Shown here piece by piece: positions 48,600-61,700 of a stretch of DNA of 64,000 nucleotides. Source of the stretch: Baylisascaris procyonis. Lineage: Eukaryota; Nematoda; Chromadorea; Rhabditida; Ascarididae. Location: NCBI GenBank assembly GCA_037389465.1, contig JAZARR010000181.1, forward strand, positions 62,001 to 126,000. The letters are read 5' to 3'. Below the pieces are notes generated by a model. That model did not search any database and had not been told where the DNA came from. It saw only the letters and a program-made list of their open reading frames with translations. Position 1 is the first letter of the stretch, and the number at the start of each line of letters is the position of its first letter. Both the position numbers and the translations under genes were made by a program.

Positions 48600-49199
48600 C
48601 TGAAATTTATCAAAACGTTTAATGCCGCAGCAATATTATTAAAAACGTTTCAATACGAACACAAATTATCGTGCATCCCTTTGCCCATCTCCTCCCTTCA
48701 TTACTTTCTTTGTTTGTAAAATGTTACTACCAAACTAATTGGTCACATATACAAATTTTTTAACAACATCACAAAAGATCTATCGTCAACAATATTATAG
48801 CTCAAATACTAAGTAAGGTTGCATTTATCTAACCTGGTGGCTCCTTCGATTATTTAATCTTCCGTGGCCTATGATATCTGCAACCCCACCCCCTCTGCCC
48901 CAATCTTATAAATTGCAACGCTCAAATCGAAATGTGTCTTAAAAACGCCATCGTATGCGTCATTGCTTATAATAGTTAGATTAGACACTATAGAAAGTAT
49001 TACAACAAAATAAATAAATAAAACGAAAGAAAGCGTAAATAAAATAGTATTTAAATTACTCCGAAATAACGGAAATAAATAAAAGAGACGACAAAAATTT
49101 ATGCGGAAAACACTTTTATTACGCATAAAACACAATAATAATAAGCAACAAAAAAAAAGGTTGAGGGATTGGTGGCTTGAAATACAGGTTTTACTAAAA

Positions 49200-49380
49200 A
49201 TTGCGTAAACAATCGTGGGAAAGTACACTGGGAGAAAGGGAGAGGATGGGAGAAGGGGGAGGAAGAAATGAAAAAAGAAAAAAGAGAGAAAGGAAAGATG
49301 AAATAATGGGGACAGAGAGAATGACACCAAAAAGACCTCAAAACAACACCCAAAACAACACGTTAACAACACCAAAAAAG
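49200..49380. repeat. Purine-rich tract
   Basis: About 150-180 bp on the plus strand made mostly of G and A (GGGAGAAGGGGGAGGAAGAA-like), in an intron or spacer of G1. Similar tracts at 28980-29120 and 30840-30960. A poly(C) run of 14 bases lies at 49531-49544. Confidence 0.75.
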
Positions 49381-49958
49381 TAAAAACCGAAATCATAGAC
49401 CTCAAACGCAACTCACTAGTATAACTAAAAACCACCACCAAAGACCCCAAAAAGTTCCCAAATAGGATCCCCAACGTACTCTTCTTAAAAAAATAGAAAA
49501 AATTGCAAAACATGAACCAAAAAATATAAACCCCCCCCCCCCGGATATAAACCCACAAACAAAATGTACAACTACTCCTAAATGTGGAAATAAGAATATG
49601 CAAAAAAATGAGAAGGTGAAAACGATAAATGAACCTTAACAACGTATGCCCTTAACTGCACACTGATACTCCGTTTTACGTGAAAAACAGCTGACTTGTG
49701 CATACTCTCCGCCTCTCCTCCCTTCTTTTCTATAAACATCGTTGTAACGTTACGCGAGCAATGTCGGTTTTCGAACTAAAAAAAGAAAGAGAGCTAACCA
49801 AATGCGATTTTAAACCTCCACACAATAGAAAGGAAAGTATGTAATGCTCAAACCCTCTCATAGCAAGTGGATTTTGTTCGAGAAAAATTCACTTCATAAA
49901 CGAAAAAGGAGCCGACAGCTATTCAACAAAACGCACACCTATGTGCAAGTAAGAATAC

Positions 49959-50121
49959 CTTCATAAGACGTGGGTCATATCCATTGGTGAGGTGATGCAG
50001 GGCCACGTAATTCGCACTATCCAACCGCTGCTAGATGCGCCCATAACCGAATCGCTTTTATCGTCCTTCCGTCTGTTCGTAAAGGATGCACGCGCATCGT
50101 CTTCTCGTGTCTCAGAAATTC
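49959..50121 (-). CDS. G1 exon
   Basis: Acceptor CGGCTTTTAG and donor GTATTC. The 5' part reads ISETREDDARASFTNRRKDD then KSDSVMGASS; the 3' part, in another frame, LDSANYVALHHLTNGYDPRL then MK. One missing base near 50025 (AGCAGCGG) joins them and gives phase 0 at the end. The incoming phase (1) matches the exon at 50833-50975 exactly. Function unknown. Confidence 0.7.
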
Positions 50122-50207
50122 CTAAAAGCCGACCATAAGCATAAATGATACAACGACATATTAAACGGCTATAAATTGATGGAATAAATCATAAATCCAT
50201 AGTAAGC

Positions 50208-50475
50208 TTCCGTATATTATTGAAATAAATCAACTAGCCTGATCGAAGAGAGGCACATCCCTTTTCCCGGACGACATCAAACATCCGCTACTTTCTGGAG
50301 GGCGGTAGAAGTCACCACTGTCACGGCAACTGAGTAAACGTAACATTGCAGCAGTTGAACCACGCGTACACCACACATGCGGCAAGCGGACGGTAGGCTC
50401 TGCAATTCGATGTTATAAATAACACTTGAACAACACATATAACATTTTCACAACGTTTGCAACGAATACTGAAGG
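50208..50475. repeat. Dispersed repeat, copy 1 (pairs with 51608-51868)
   Basis: About 265 bp matching 51608-51868, starting CCGTATATTATTGAAATAAA and ending ACGTTTGCAACGAATA. Direct orientation, 1.4 kb apart, with scattered substitutions. Between them lies an exon of G1. Confidence 0.85.
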
Positions 50476-50481
50476 GTTCTC

Positions 50482-50770
50482 ATGCACTAAAATAAGATTT
50501 TTATGCACTAAAATAAGGTTTTCATGCACTAAAATAAGGTTTCCATGCACTACAATAAGGTTTTAATGTGCTAAAACAAGGCTTTCATGCACTAAAATAA
50601 GCTTTTTGTGCACTAAAATAAGGTTTTTATGCATTAAAATAAGGTTTCCGTGCACTAAAATAAGGTTTTTATGCACTAAAATAAGGCTTTTATGCAATGA
50701 AATAAGGTTTTTATGCACTAAAATAAAGCTTTTATGCAATAAAATAAGGTTTTTATGCACTAAAATAAGC
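50482..50770. repeat. 20-bp tandem repeat
   Basis: About 14 units of ATGCACTAAAATAAGGTTTT with point variants, exact 20-bp period. It directly follows the dispersed repeat copy at 50208-50475. There are no unique spacers, so it is not a CRISPR array. Confidence 0.95.
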
Positions 50771-50832
50771 GTACCCTTCCCCTTCTTCCGCTTCACTTGT
50801 GTCACTGATCTAAGCGTACCAAGGTTTCATAC

Positions 50833-50975
50833 CTGAATCAGTCACTGATTCAGTCGATGACGATGGTTGCGTCGAGCGTACAATACGTGGTCGCCGCACC
50901 GCTGTCAGATTCTGTGCCGCATTTACGGGATGACTATAGTGTCCTGGTCGGATAATGCTCGCATCACCACCGTTT
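50833..50975 (-). CDS. G1 exon (47 codons)
   Basis: Acceptor ATATTTGCAG and donor GTATGA. Frame: NGGDASIIRPGHYSHPVNAA, QNLTAVRRPRIVRSTQPSSS, TESVTDS, leaving one base that fits the next exon (GGA). Ser/Thr/Pro-rich and basic, probably disordered. Function unknown. Confidence 0.82.
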
Positions 50976-51607
50976 CTGCAAATATATCTAAACTACTAAA
51001 ATCTGGAAACATTAGACGTGGAGACCAGAAAATAAATAGTTGGGAATAATTTTGAGTTACGCGTCTATAAAAGAAAAGATTGAGCTTAGATGTGCTGTGC
51101 ACAAGGCCGTTAAACAGGGAGTCGGCGTGTGGAGCAGTTTTTTGAATCGAATATCCATAATACGCCTCACTGCTTACACTGTAAAATTCATTCGGAAGCG
51201 ATAAAGTGCCCTCTTAATGCCTATTCCGAATCGAAACACACATAAAATCAAACTTCTTATTTATTTTATAACTCGTAATGCGCTTCAGATATATCTTTCA
51301 AGGCAACTTAATTCAGACTGCTTTAAATTTCCTGTGCATATTTTCTGAGCGAAAGTTTCCTTGATGATTGTTTTCACCCTCTTCCCCTCCCCCCTCCCCC
51401 ATCCTTGGATTACTCTCTCATGAAAAATACCCATAAATTTTAATCACATAAAGATAAGCTGAATTTTTAGGTATTCAGAAAACTCATGCAGAGCGTCGCA
51501 TCATTCCTCTCCTCGTCACTAACTGCCGGAAAAATTAATGGGAATGATTGTTGCATTAATAATTTCAAGTAATTCCGGTCCAAAAAGCAATCACGTCTGC
51601 AATGTAA

Positions 51608-51868
51608 ATTCCGTATATTATTGAAATAAATCAACTAGCCTGATCGAGGAGAGGCATGTCGGTTTTCTCGGACGACAGCAAACATCCAGCTGCATTCTGG
51701 AGGGCAGCAACAGTCGTCACGGTCCAATTGAGTTGACGTAACATTGCAGCAGTTGAAACACCCGTACACCACAAATGCGGCTAAGCGAACGGTAGGTTCT
51801 GCAATTCGATGTTATAAATAACACTTGAATAACACATATAACATTTTCACGACGTTTGCAACGAATAT
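51608..51868. repeat. Dispersed repeat, copy 2
   Basis: Matches 50208-50475 in direct orientation. The 20-bp tandem repeat does not follow this copy. Confidence 0.85.
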
Positions 51869-51869
51869 T

Positions 51870-54000
51870 GTATTCATTTTGCAAATTTCTTAGAGAGAAG
51901 ATCAATTCCATCCGTGTCGTTGATCACGGACGGAATTGGAAACACACCTAAGAAAACGCAGCACTTCGTAACATTCGAATTTCGAATCATACAAGCTCCC
52001 CTCCTCCTACCTCCCTCCCCCCTATGTGAATCTATGCTGAGTTGTTGAAGAGCGGAGGTAAAAGAATTAACTATTTGCTAAAGCAAACATAAAAAAGTAC
52101 TGGATACGTACATATCACCTGTTGCACCACTAGTGGCGCAAGTGGCACTGATGATAAACGCAAGGAAATGACTATGAAAGAGGAAACGTGAGCGCAAGCG
52201 AGCCAATATAAAGTGTAATGAGTTTCAAAACAATTGGAGAGACACATCGCTGATGTGCCACCACATATGCTCTTGAATTAAGGTCACCCGACCAAGCAGT
52301 ATTTCATGTTATATACGAATGCAACAAGAAGTCACACGACATAGTTCACGCCTACCAAATCGCGTAACTGCTACCTCGAGCAGCTATTGAATTGAAATTA
52401 CAAGGAGAAAACGGCAAAAATATTTACGGAGATTCAAAAAATCAGTAAAAGGATCCTAGGGATTCAACAAGAGATAAAACAAACACGACTATGAGTGAGT
52501 GAAAACCTTCGAGAATCCACAAGAACCCACATCACCATCCGAGATATAAAGGATGGGATTATTGGATAATGGCAAATGCTGAGTAAATCTCAACAATAGT
52601 AGTAAAATAAAGTAAATGATATGCATAAAAAAGTTAACACATATTCCCATATGAATATGTCTTCAACGTAATTCATTTCACGCAACACAACTGTGCGTAC
52701 TCAAACATCATAAAACAGAAAGTGGGCGTGGCCCTACAGTACTCTCAACCAATCAGCGCTCTTCAGCAATATTCATATAGAGGGGTGAATGAGGCAGTGC
52801 TCTTTCTTGGGCGACCACTAATATTTAGAACTGTCTAAATTTAAATTTATCCACCAGAAGGAGTCGTTCAAGCCAAAGAGTTGTCTATTTTCATTCAGCG
52901 TCCCGCATCCTTTTATTTACTTCACACTCGTGACTTTTTTATGGGAATACGTCCACTATCGACCTAATATATACATTACTTTCCACAAGTATCGTTATTT
53001 TGTAAGTAAATATTTTACAAACAATATAAACGAATAACGTTCCACGCAGAAAGCAAAAAAAACAGTCGAGGTGACTGATGATGTCACAAAAAATTTATGA
53101 TATTTCAGTGACTAAAGCAACAAACAATGAGATCGGCAAAATTCTTACAAAAAGAGATAAAAAAGAAAAAGATGCCACAAATTTTGAGAAGAAAGACCAC
53201 CAAAATGAGCCCTCTCCCATTCCTCTCTCAACCCTCTATTAAAGCTTCTTCCTCAAGCCATCGTAATCTTGAAACTGAATGTCGAAAAGGGTGCAAAAAG
53301 CCCTCCGACGTCGTCTGGGAGTGGTTTAAAATTCATGCATCTGAACTAATCGGTCCGAATCGCATTGGAATTCAACTTTCGCTGGTTCTTAGGCAATCAT
53401 CGCGGGACGCAGGGCCAACATTGCAGCGCTTCACGACAAGGTTCTACCCGATTATAGGCGTTAAGAATCACCGAACTCGCATTAAGTGAGACTCTTCGAG
53501 CGAAACATTGACTTAAAAGGATAATAGGCATGATTGTAGCGGCTACCTTGACTGTCCACCTGATTTCATGGTTGGACTTGGTCACTGACCTGAACCTCGG
53601 TGCCTTTTCAGCCTTTTTGGAGTACTCCCAGGGGAAAGCTACAGACATCAACACTGTCCCCTTATTCCATTACATTTTAGGAAACTGTCTTTTTTAAAAT
53701 CTCATGTAAATTTACATTTCAAAAGCGATAAACTCTCAAACATTTCCTTTGTTCTCTTCGTTCTTAACCGGTTCGCCATTAAAAGTAAATTTGTACGATT
53801 TGACCTCTTATTGAACTTAATTCCACGAAGAAGAAATTACTACGGCTAAGTTCGGTAGCGATTCAGTATGGCAAGTGGTCTAGTAAAGTTTTTTGTGTAA
53901 TGCCGATGTCGAACCACACTCACGTAAAAATGCACAGAACTCGGTTATTCACAAGACATACTCTACTAAAACACTGTCGAATACGTTTAAAAAAAGATTC
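51870..54000. other. G1 intron or spacer
   Basis: At least one exon of G1 is expected here, because the phase between 54012 and 50975 does not join, but I could not identify it. A plus-strand open frame at 53127-53489 has normal composition in its last ~85 codons (KKPSDVVWEWFKIHASELIG) but no start context, splice sites or family match; it may be a fossil of a mobile element. Confidence 0.4.
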
Positions 54001-54011
54001 TATGAGCGTAC

Positions 54012-54206
54012 CTGTTCAGTGAGGTGAATTGAGATCCTTCGAGACGAGCCACCAACTGCCGCGGAGACGTTCCATGACAATCGCTTCCCAATGCCGGGTG
54101 GCATATCTGCAGCGGTCTTTGACTTCAGTACATCGATATCGTCTGACGATGACGGTGTAGTGCATCGTTGTTGCATCGTGTAGCTCTGATGACGAATACT
54201 GTTGTG
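54012..54206 (-). CDS. G1 exon (65 codons)
   Basis: Acceptor TTGCTTTCAG and donor GTACGC enclose exactly 65 codons in phase 0-0: [65 protein letters not shown]. Ser-rich with basic clusters, so probably a regulatory linker. Another minus frame is open for most of the exon but ends in TGA before the donor. Function unknown. Confidence 0.83.
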
Positions 54207-55300
54207 CTGAAAGCAAATGTCTCAATTAAATAAGAATTGCTCTCACAGAAATCTGATCATTTGCTGCAGCCATAATTTTCCATTCATATTCTATAAGCAG
54301 GAAGAATTGTTCGGCAATTTCTTCCTAACTGTCAAAAGTATCCCTTGGCCGCATCTCCACTGACTGTTAAGTGAGTTAGAAAAAAAATTTCCTAGTGCAC
54401 ACGGTTATTTCGTAGCATGAGGCTAAACGAGTGAATGCAAACTTTAACCAAAAACACAAACACCTACGATCACCTTCAATCCACGAAAAACTAGCATAAC
54501 TTTTGCAGAATTATTTTTATCTGCAGTTATGGCCAGCGTCATACTTAACTACTCACCTCAAATTTCCCTTGTCAACATATGCAACACAGAATGCTCCACA
54601 AAGCTCTTTCTATCCAACAAAATAATGCTTGCCATCGTATTTATTTCAATAGTTCATTCATTTCACATCGAATAAAATAACTCCTCCAATGTCATTCACC
54701 ATTTTGATTTCTGATGTATCGAAGGCAATTGTAAATGTTTCTATAAAATTTCAATTAAACACTTATATGTGCTGGTTTCGGCTTATGCGACAATAGATTC
54801 TACCACTATTCAGGAATCCCAAAATTTCCCTTCTTCGATCGCCCCTAATTCCCAATTCGTTCTTCACTAAGAATAAATTCCAGGTTGATCAAATCAACAA
54901 TACATTAACCTACTTGGAACCATAAAAAGGTCGAAATTTTAATCTACACTACATATCGACCGCAAAGGGGAAACAGCACTGATCACATTTCACATTCACG
55001 GCCCGAAGGCATATTAAATCGCCTACAAATGCAATTGGTTGAAGACATAAAACTTCCCCATGACTAAATAAATACCTGAATAACGAATGCTGGCTACATC
55101 CACATAACTGTGGTTAACACTTCAGAATAAAGGACGTGGTATCAACCTACAAGTCGGCGCACTGTTGATATAAAATGAACTCATTGGCATATCTAAACAG
55201 CCATGGCAAAACAACGATTCGCACGACTCTAAGAATGCACCTAAAGGGTTCTACTTTAAAATGCAAAGCAGCATTATAGGATGGCATCAAGAGGACCCAC

Positions 55301-55444
55301 CAGCAGCAAGTAGACGGACTGCAGAAGCTGATTTGACGCCAATTCGTCGGTTGGAACCAATGGGTTGCGTAGCCAAGAGGAAAGGTAATTCAAAACCCTC
55401 CTCACTACGTCCACGTCGTTCGCATTCTCCACGCACACATCACT
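55301..55444 (-). CDS. G1 exon (48 codons), leucine-rich helices
   Basis: Acceptor ATTTCTTTGCAG and donor GTGGGT enclose 48 codons in phase 0-0: SDVCVENANDVDVVRRVLNY, LSSWLRNPLVPTDELASNQL, LQSVYLLL. Two amphipathic helices, consistent with an armadillo- or HEAT-type fold but not diagnostic. Joins in phase with the exons on both sides. Confidence 0.82.
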
Positions 55445-56079
55445 CTGCAAAGAAATATACGACTATTAGTGCTTTGCAATGAGCAACGCCACCTTATTGG
55501 CAAGATGAAAGCATAAAATAGTACGACAAAGTGAACAAATGAACAAAAATATAGACGTCCACTGGCCATACTACTTCGGTTACCATTAAACTCTCTGTAT
55601 TGAGAACTATTCGAACTAAATTGAATACGACCTACACGGTCCAACAAGCGCTCAACAAAGGCAGTCGAATAAACTCTCGCTGTCACACAAACAATTCGTC
55701 ACTTCAAGCAAAAAACTGGGTCAACGCATTCTACTTTAGACTGCCCTCAGATGTTTCGGCACAACTTTGAACAGCAAACACAAAAAAACTCAGTTGTAAT
55801 TAGGATCAGTGTAACTTTGCGAACGAAGTCAAGCATTACCAATAACAAAGCTATCGGCTGCAGCAACATCAATAATAGCGTTGTCCGATACTTTATACCC
55901 AAAAGTGGAATGTGCAACACCACTAAAACAACATTCAGGAGAACGACATCACCGATGGTAATATCGAAACAGCAAAAAAGATGCCTCGTAGTGAAACAAC
56001 TATGAAGGTTACAACACAACTTCAGCACTTCAACTATTCTTCCACTAGACTATGAAGCTGCTGAAAGAAAGAAACAAAC

Positions 56080-56202
56080 CAAAAAATGAAAGACGGCGTG
56101 CGTTTGGCTTGCCAGCTGCGCATTTTCGCCAACTCGGAGATGTCTGGTCTGGATCTCCTCGGGAAACACCTTCAAAAGATTTGGCGTCTTGTCCTCAGCC
56201 AT
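56080..56202 (-). CDS. G1 first coding exon
   Basis: ATG at 56202 opens exactly 41 codons to donor GTTTGT, phase 0: MAEDKTPNLLKVFPEEIQTR, HLRVGENAQLASQTHAVFHF, L. Upstream is an acceptor-like TTTTGTGCAG about 25 bp before the ATG, consistent with trans-splicing of a leader. The phase matches the next exon (55444). No signal peptide, so cytosolic or nuclear. Family unknown. Confidence 0.72.
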
Positions 56203-56219
56203 TGTTGTAAAAATTAAAA

Positions 56220-57930
56220 AAAACTGCACAAAATAACGAGTTTAAACTGAAGAGGATTAAAGATCTGATTAAATTACTACACTGATGGAAGGCAGAGAGT
56301 GCAGTAAAACATAAAAACATTCTACAATATAAGAATTGTTAGAAAGATGCCTAATTTTGCAAATTCCAGGTCATACAGCTGCAATAGTGTGTCATGGATC
56401 TCTCGCATTTGGCAATGGTGGCAAATATCGTTCCACGATCCAACTGAATTTACTGCACTATTAAGATGGACGGCGGTTTCGAGCCCAGTACAAACAACTA
56501 TTTCAACGACGAGATAGCACCTACCTCAATAAACGCAAAAAGATCAGGTACGTGGCCACTGAAGAGATGATGAGGTTTAATGTAAAAACAACACATGCAA
56601 TATTCATTACTTGTACTGGTTTAGGCAATTTGTATAAAATCTTCGATGAGCACCTGGGCTAGACAAGTAGCGAAATAGAAACAAAAAGATTCTCGAATTC
56701 TAAGGTATGGAACCTCATCGTAAAAGTCCTAGCTGCTGTTCAAAGCAGCTTCGGGAACCTTGGATCACTCCGTTACTGACCTAAGATAGTAAAAACTGGC
56801 ACCAACCATCCGCTGAATCGTCTTTGACGACCGAAACGGCCTTCGACAGCCGTCTCACCACATTTGGCTAAAACAAGATCGCCACCTGCCCTTCTGTTGG
56901 TATCAACTGCAACCAAAAATTCATTAAGAATTCAGCTGTGTGCCATGAATAGTGAAAATTGATGAGCTCTAATCGGCTCAACTCAATCATAATAACGAAG
57001 AACCGCGTTCTATGTGCTCCGACAAACAAGAATATTTCAGCATTTCTCACAAAGTTGCCGATCCCTTCCAACATTATACCTAATGAATGATACAAATCCC
57101 AACCTCTGACACCAAAAATTTTTGAAAAACGTTCGCATTTTCCTGTCGCTACACCTGACAAATCTCACGACCGTTCATCAACCACAGTCAGTAACGTTTT
57201 AAGGGATATCAAAAAAAGAATCGAAAAATCAACCGGCGTCATTTGCTCTACCATAAAGTTTCTGCCCATTTTTTCCTCTTATCTCGGAATTTTCTGAATC
57301 AGTTCAATTATCACGAAAGTTTTGTTAATAATGACCAATATCTGAAAAGCAATGAAAAGAAATCATCTGCCCTGTGCAACAAATACGCATCTCAATGATG
57401 CGACTTCAAGCACTATCGAGCAGTAAGTTTCTCTTTTCCATTTCAATGCAACTAAAAGTACCAAAAAAACACCTGATATGAATACTTTCCCAAAAGTACT
57501 TTCTTTACTTTCTCCTAAAAGTACTTTCTTTCCCAAAACTAAAGTACCAAAAGTACCAAAAATCCTCCGTCTGCGGTGAGTCCTTCCTCGTACGTATTCC
57601 GTTTCGCTTCTACATTATTATAAGTTGTGAGCACTGATCCTCTGCAGATCCACATTTGCTGAAATCCAGCCAACTGTAAGTAATAATTGCCCATTTTCTG
57701 GCGGGTTACCTACTGTAGGGAAACACTTTTTGGAGGCGTATCAGTTACACGTATTAGATGTATAAATTAGACGTGCTAGAAGGAGTATCAATTATACGTC
57801 CAATGCACTGGTGAATTCCTTCTCTCTACAGGCAAAGCCTGCGAAGATGACTGTTAGAATGTTACAAAACACATGTTAGCGTTCATTAAAAAAGTTTACT
57901 TCAGGAAGGCGCAGAATACATAACATCCTC
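56220..57930. other. Upstream region of G1, nothing recognised
   Basis: A minus-strand frame at 56868-57161 is open but has no clear splice pair. A short local repeat of AAAGTACTTTCTT/AAAAGTACC units lies near 57455-57560. Confidence 0.45.
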
Positions 57931-57945
57931 CACATTGGTTATCAC

Positions 57946-58126
57946 TTATAGCGCTTGTAAAAGCCGTTGATACGCCCAGAGAGATCGTTCCAACAAACAT
58001 TTCTTCGTTGATCGACCTTATAAACGTCTCTGCTTTGCGCCACCGTCAATTTGCACCTGCAAATCGGCATACTATTTTCATCTTTCTTGTCTTTGTGCTC
58101 GCTAGGGAAAGCTTCTGTGTGACACT
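57946..58126 (-). CDS. Exon of an unidentified gene upstream of G1
   Basis: Acceptor TTTTTATTGACAG and donor GTGATA enclose a frame of 59 codons: CHTEAFPSEHKDKKDENSMP, ICRCKLTVAQSRDVYKVDQR, RNVCWNDLSGRINGFYKRY. Charged, with several Cys residues but no recognisable zinc-binding pattern. Incoming phase 1, outgoing 2. Confidence 0.7.
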
Positions 58127-58380
58127 CTGTCAATAAAAACTTATATTACAACATCGGAAAATGTGGCAAAATTCATTTGTTTATAATTTTTTCCTTATCA
58201 TAAACTTTTTCCTTATAATCTGTTAATCAACAGCAATCATATAAACTCATTATTTCCTTTTAAAACCCATTAGCTACGTTCAGTTAACGGTCCATACAAC
58301 TTTTAGAACAATCAAAAGATAAAGAAACCTTAGAAACACTCTTTAGTTAATCTTTTAGTTAAAAAAAGAAAGAGGGTCAC

Positions 58381-58472
58381 CTCCATTTCCTTTCTCCAAC
58401 GAAAGTTTCGTTGGCCATCACACTGACTTCGTTCCCGACCGCTTCTTCCGCCCTCCACACGTGGTCGGTCGC
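58381..58472 (-). CDS. Probable exon of the same unidentified gene
   Basis: The frame ATDHVWRAEEAVGNEVSVMA then NETFVGERKW runs to donor GTGACC. It is preceded by TAG, which could be the end of a poor acceptor (AAAGCGTAG) or an in-frame stop, since the same frame is open further upstream from an ATG (MANCKTQKA). Outgoing phase 2 does not match the exon at 57946-58126. Confidence 0.45.
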
Positions 58473-58799
58473 CTACGCTTTTTGCGTCTTGCAGTTGGCC
58501 ATGGAGGACCGCACGCGAAACAATTAATTGTGTTCCTTAAATATAAATAATAAATCCCTATAAAAGCAAACGAAAAACGACTATGCAGCATACAAAAAGT
58601 GCTTCCACGTATCATCGAAACCAATTACCTCAATATGTGTTTCTAAAAACACTGAAAAAATGACACTCAAAAGCGATGCCCGCTTTAATCAAACATCAAC
58701 ACTTTCAAAGAAGTTGATCTCAAATTCGTTTCAAAGAGTCATAAATTCTGACGCAGCAAAACCTTCCCATTATTATGCTAGCAGAGTGATTCAAGACGT

Positions 58800-61700
58800 A
58801 CCCAGATGACGTACGCCCTCCCCAGCACACTGTCGTCAGTTGACACACTCGGCCCCAGCACGCTGTTATCAGATGACATACCCCCTCCCCAGCACAGTGT
58901 CATCAGTTGACACACTCAGCCCCAGCACGCTGTCATCAGATGACATACCCCCCCCCCCAATCATACTATCATCAGATGACATACCCCCTCCCCAGCATAC
59001 TGTCATCAGTTGACACACTTAGCCCCAGCACGCTGTTATCAGATGACACACCCTCCCCCCAGCACGCTGTCATCAGATGACATACCCCCTCCCCAGCACA
59101 CTGTCATCACTTGACACACTCAGCCCCAGCACGCTGTTATCAGATGACATACCCCCTCCCCAGCACACTGTCATCAGTTGACACACTCAGCCCCAGCACG
59201 CTGTTATCAGATGACATACCCCCTCCCCAGCACACTGTCATCAGTTGACACACTCAGCCCCAGCACGCTGTTATCAGATGACACACCCTCCCCCCAGCAC
59301 ACCAGCACGCTGTCATCAGATGACATACCCCCTCCCCAGCACACTGTCATCAGTTGACACACTCAGCCCCAGCACGCTGTTATCAGATGACATACCCCCT
59401 CCCCAGCACACTATCATCAGTTGACACACTCAGCCCCAGCACGCTGTTATCAGATGACACACCCTCCCCCCCAGCACACCAGCACGCTGTCATCAGATGA
59501 CATACCCCCTCCCCAGCATACTGTCATCACTTGACACACTTAGCCCCAGCACGCTGTCATCAGATGACATACTCCCTCCCCAGCACACTGTCGTCAGATG
59601 ACATACCCAGCACGCTGTCATCAGATGACATACCCCTCCCCAGCACACTGTCATCAGTTGACAGACTCAGCACCAGCACGCTGTTATCAGATGACATACC
59701 CCTCCCCAGCACACTGTCATCAGTTGACACACTTAGCCCCAGCACACTGTTATCAGATGACATACCCCCCCCCCCAATCATACTATCATCAGATGACATA
59801 CCCCCTCCCCAGCATACTGTCATCAGTTGACACACTTAGCCCCAGCACGCTGTTATCAGATGACACACCCTCCCCCCAGCACGCTGTCATCAGATGACAT
59901 ACCCCCTCCCCAGCACACTGTCATCACTTGACACACTCAGCCCCAGCACGCTGTTATCAGATGACATACCCCCTCCCCAGCACACTGTCATCAGTTGACA
60001 CACTCAGCCCCAGCACGCTGTTATCAGATGACATACCCCCTCCCCAGCACACTGTCATCAGTTGACACACTCAGCCCCAGCACGCTGTTATCAGATGACA
60101 TACCCCCTCCCCAGCACAGTGTCATCAGTTGACACACTCAGCCCCAGCACGCTGTCATCAGATGACATACCCCCCCCAATCATACTATCATCAGATGACA
60201 TACCCCCTCCCCAGCATACTGTCATCAGTTGACACACTTAGCCCCAGCACGCTGTTATCAGATGACATACCCCCTCCCCAGCACACTATCATCAGTTGAC
60301 ACACTCAGCCCCAGCACGCTGTTATCAGATGACACACCCTCCCCCCAGCACACCAGCACGCTGTCATCAGATGACATACCCCCTCCCCAGCATACTGTCA
60401 TCACTTGACACACTTAGCCCCAGCACGCTGTCATCAGATGACATACTCCCTCCCCAGCACACTGTCGTCAGATGACATACCCAGCACGCTGTCATCAGAT
60501 GACATACCCCTCCCCAGCACACTGTCATCAGTTGACAGACTCAGCACCAGCACGCTGTTATCAGATGACATACCCCTCCCCAGCACACTGTCATCAGTTG
60601 ACACACTTAGCCCCAGCACACTGTTATCAGATGGCATACCGCCCTCCCCAGCACACTGTCATCAGTTGACACACTCAGCCCCAGCACGCTGTTATCAGAT
60701 GACACACCCTCCCCCCCCCCAGCACACCAGCACGCTGTCATCAGATGACATACCCCCTCCCCAGCACACTGTCATCAGTTGACACACTCAGCCCCAGCAC
60801 GCTGTTATCAGATGACATACCCCCTCCCCAGCACACTGTCATCAGTTGACACACTCAGCCCCAGCACGCTGTTATCAGATGACATACCCCCTCCCCAGCA
60901 TACTGTCATCAGTTGACACACTCAGCCCCAGCACGCTGTGATCAGATGACATACCCCCTCCCCAGCACACTGTCATCAGTTGACACACTCAGCCCCAGCA
61001 CGCTGTTATCAGATGACATACCCCCTCCCCAGCATACTGTCATCAGTTGACACACTCAGCCCCAGCACGCTGTTATCAGATGACACACTCAGCCCCAGCA
61101 CGTTGTCATCAGATGACATACCCCCTCCCCAGCACACTGTCATCAGTTGACACACTCAGCCCCAGCACGCTGTCATCAGATGACATACCCCTCCCCAGCA
61201 CACTGTCATCAGTTGACACACTCAGCCCCAGCACGCTGTCATCAGATGACATACCCCCTCCCCAGCATACTGTCATCAGTTGACACACTCAGCCCCAGCA
61301 CGCTGTTATCAGATGACATACCCCCTCCCCAGCACACTGTCATCAGTTGACACACTCAGCCCCAGCACGCTGTTATCAGATGACATACCCCCTCCCCAGC
61401 ACACTGTCATCAGTTGACACACTCAGCCCCAGCACGCTGTGATCAGATGACATACCCCCTCCCCAGCACACTGTCATCAGTTGACACACTCAGCCCCAGC
61501 ACGCTGTTATCAGATGACATACCCCCTCCCCAGCATACTGTCATCAGTTGACACACTTAGCCCCAGCACGCTGTTATCAGATGACACACTCAGCCCCAGC
61601 ACGCTGTCATCAGATGACATACCCCCTCCCCAGCACACTGTCATCAGTTGACACACTCAGCCCCAGCACGCTGTCATCAGATGACATACCCCTCCCCAGC

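Noticed and set aside
49099..49642. Long minus frame rich in Phe, Leu, Cys and Ser
   Set aside because: It reads through a purine-rich tract and a poly(C) run; hydrophobic low-complexity composition, no splice or start evidence.
50482..50836. CRISPR-like array and open frames over the 20-bp repeats
   Set aside because: No unique spacers; exact tandem repeat in a eukaryotic sequence. The open frames are translations of the repeat.
53127..53489. Plus-strand 120-codon frame
   Set aside because: Reasonable composition at its end but no start, splice or family evidence, and opposite in strand to the gene around it; mentioned only as a possible mobile-element fossil.
55747..56028. Minus frame of 93 codons near the G1 start
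   Set aside because: Rich in Leu, Ile and Val from AT-rich intron sequence; it lies between two well-supported G1 exons and lacks splice sites in phase.
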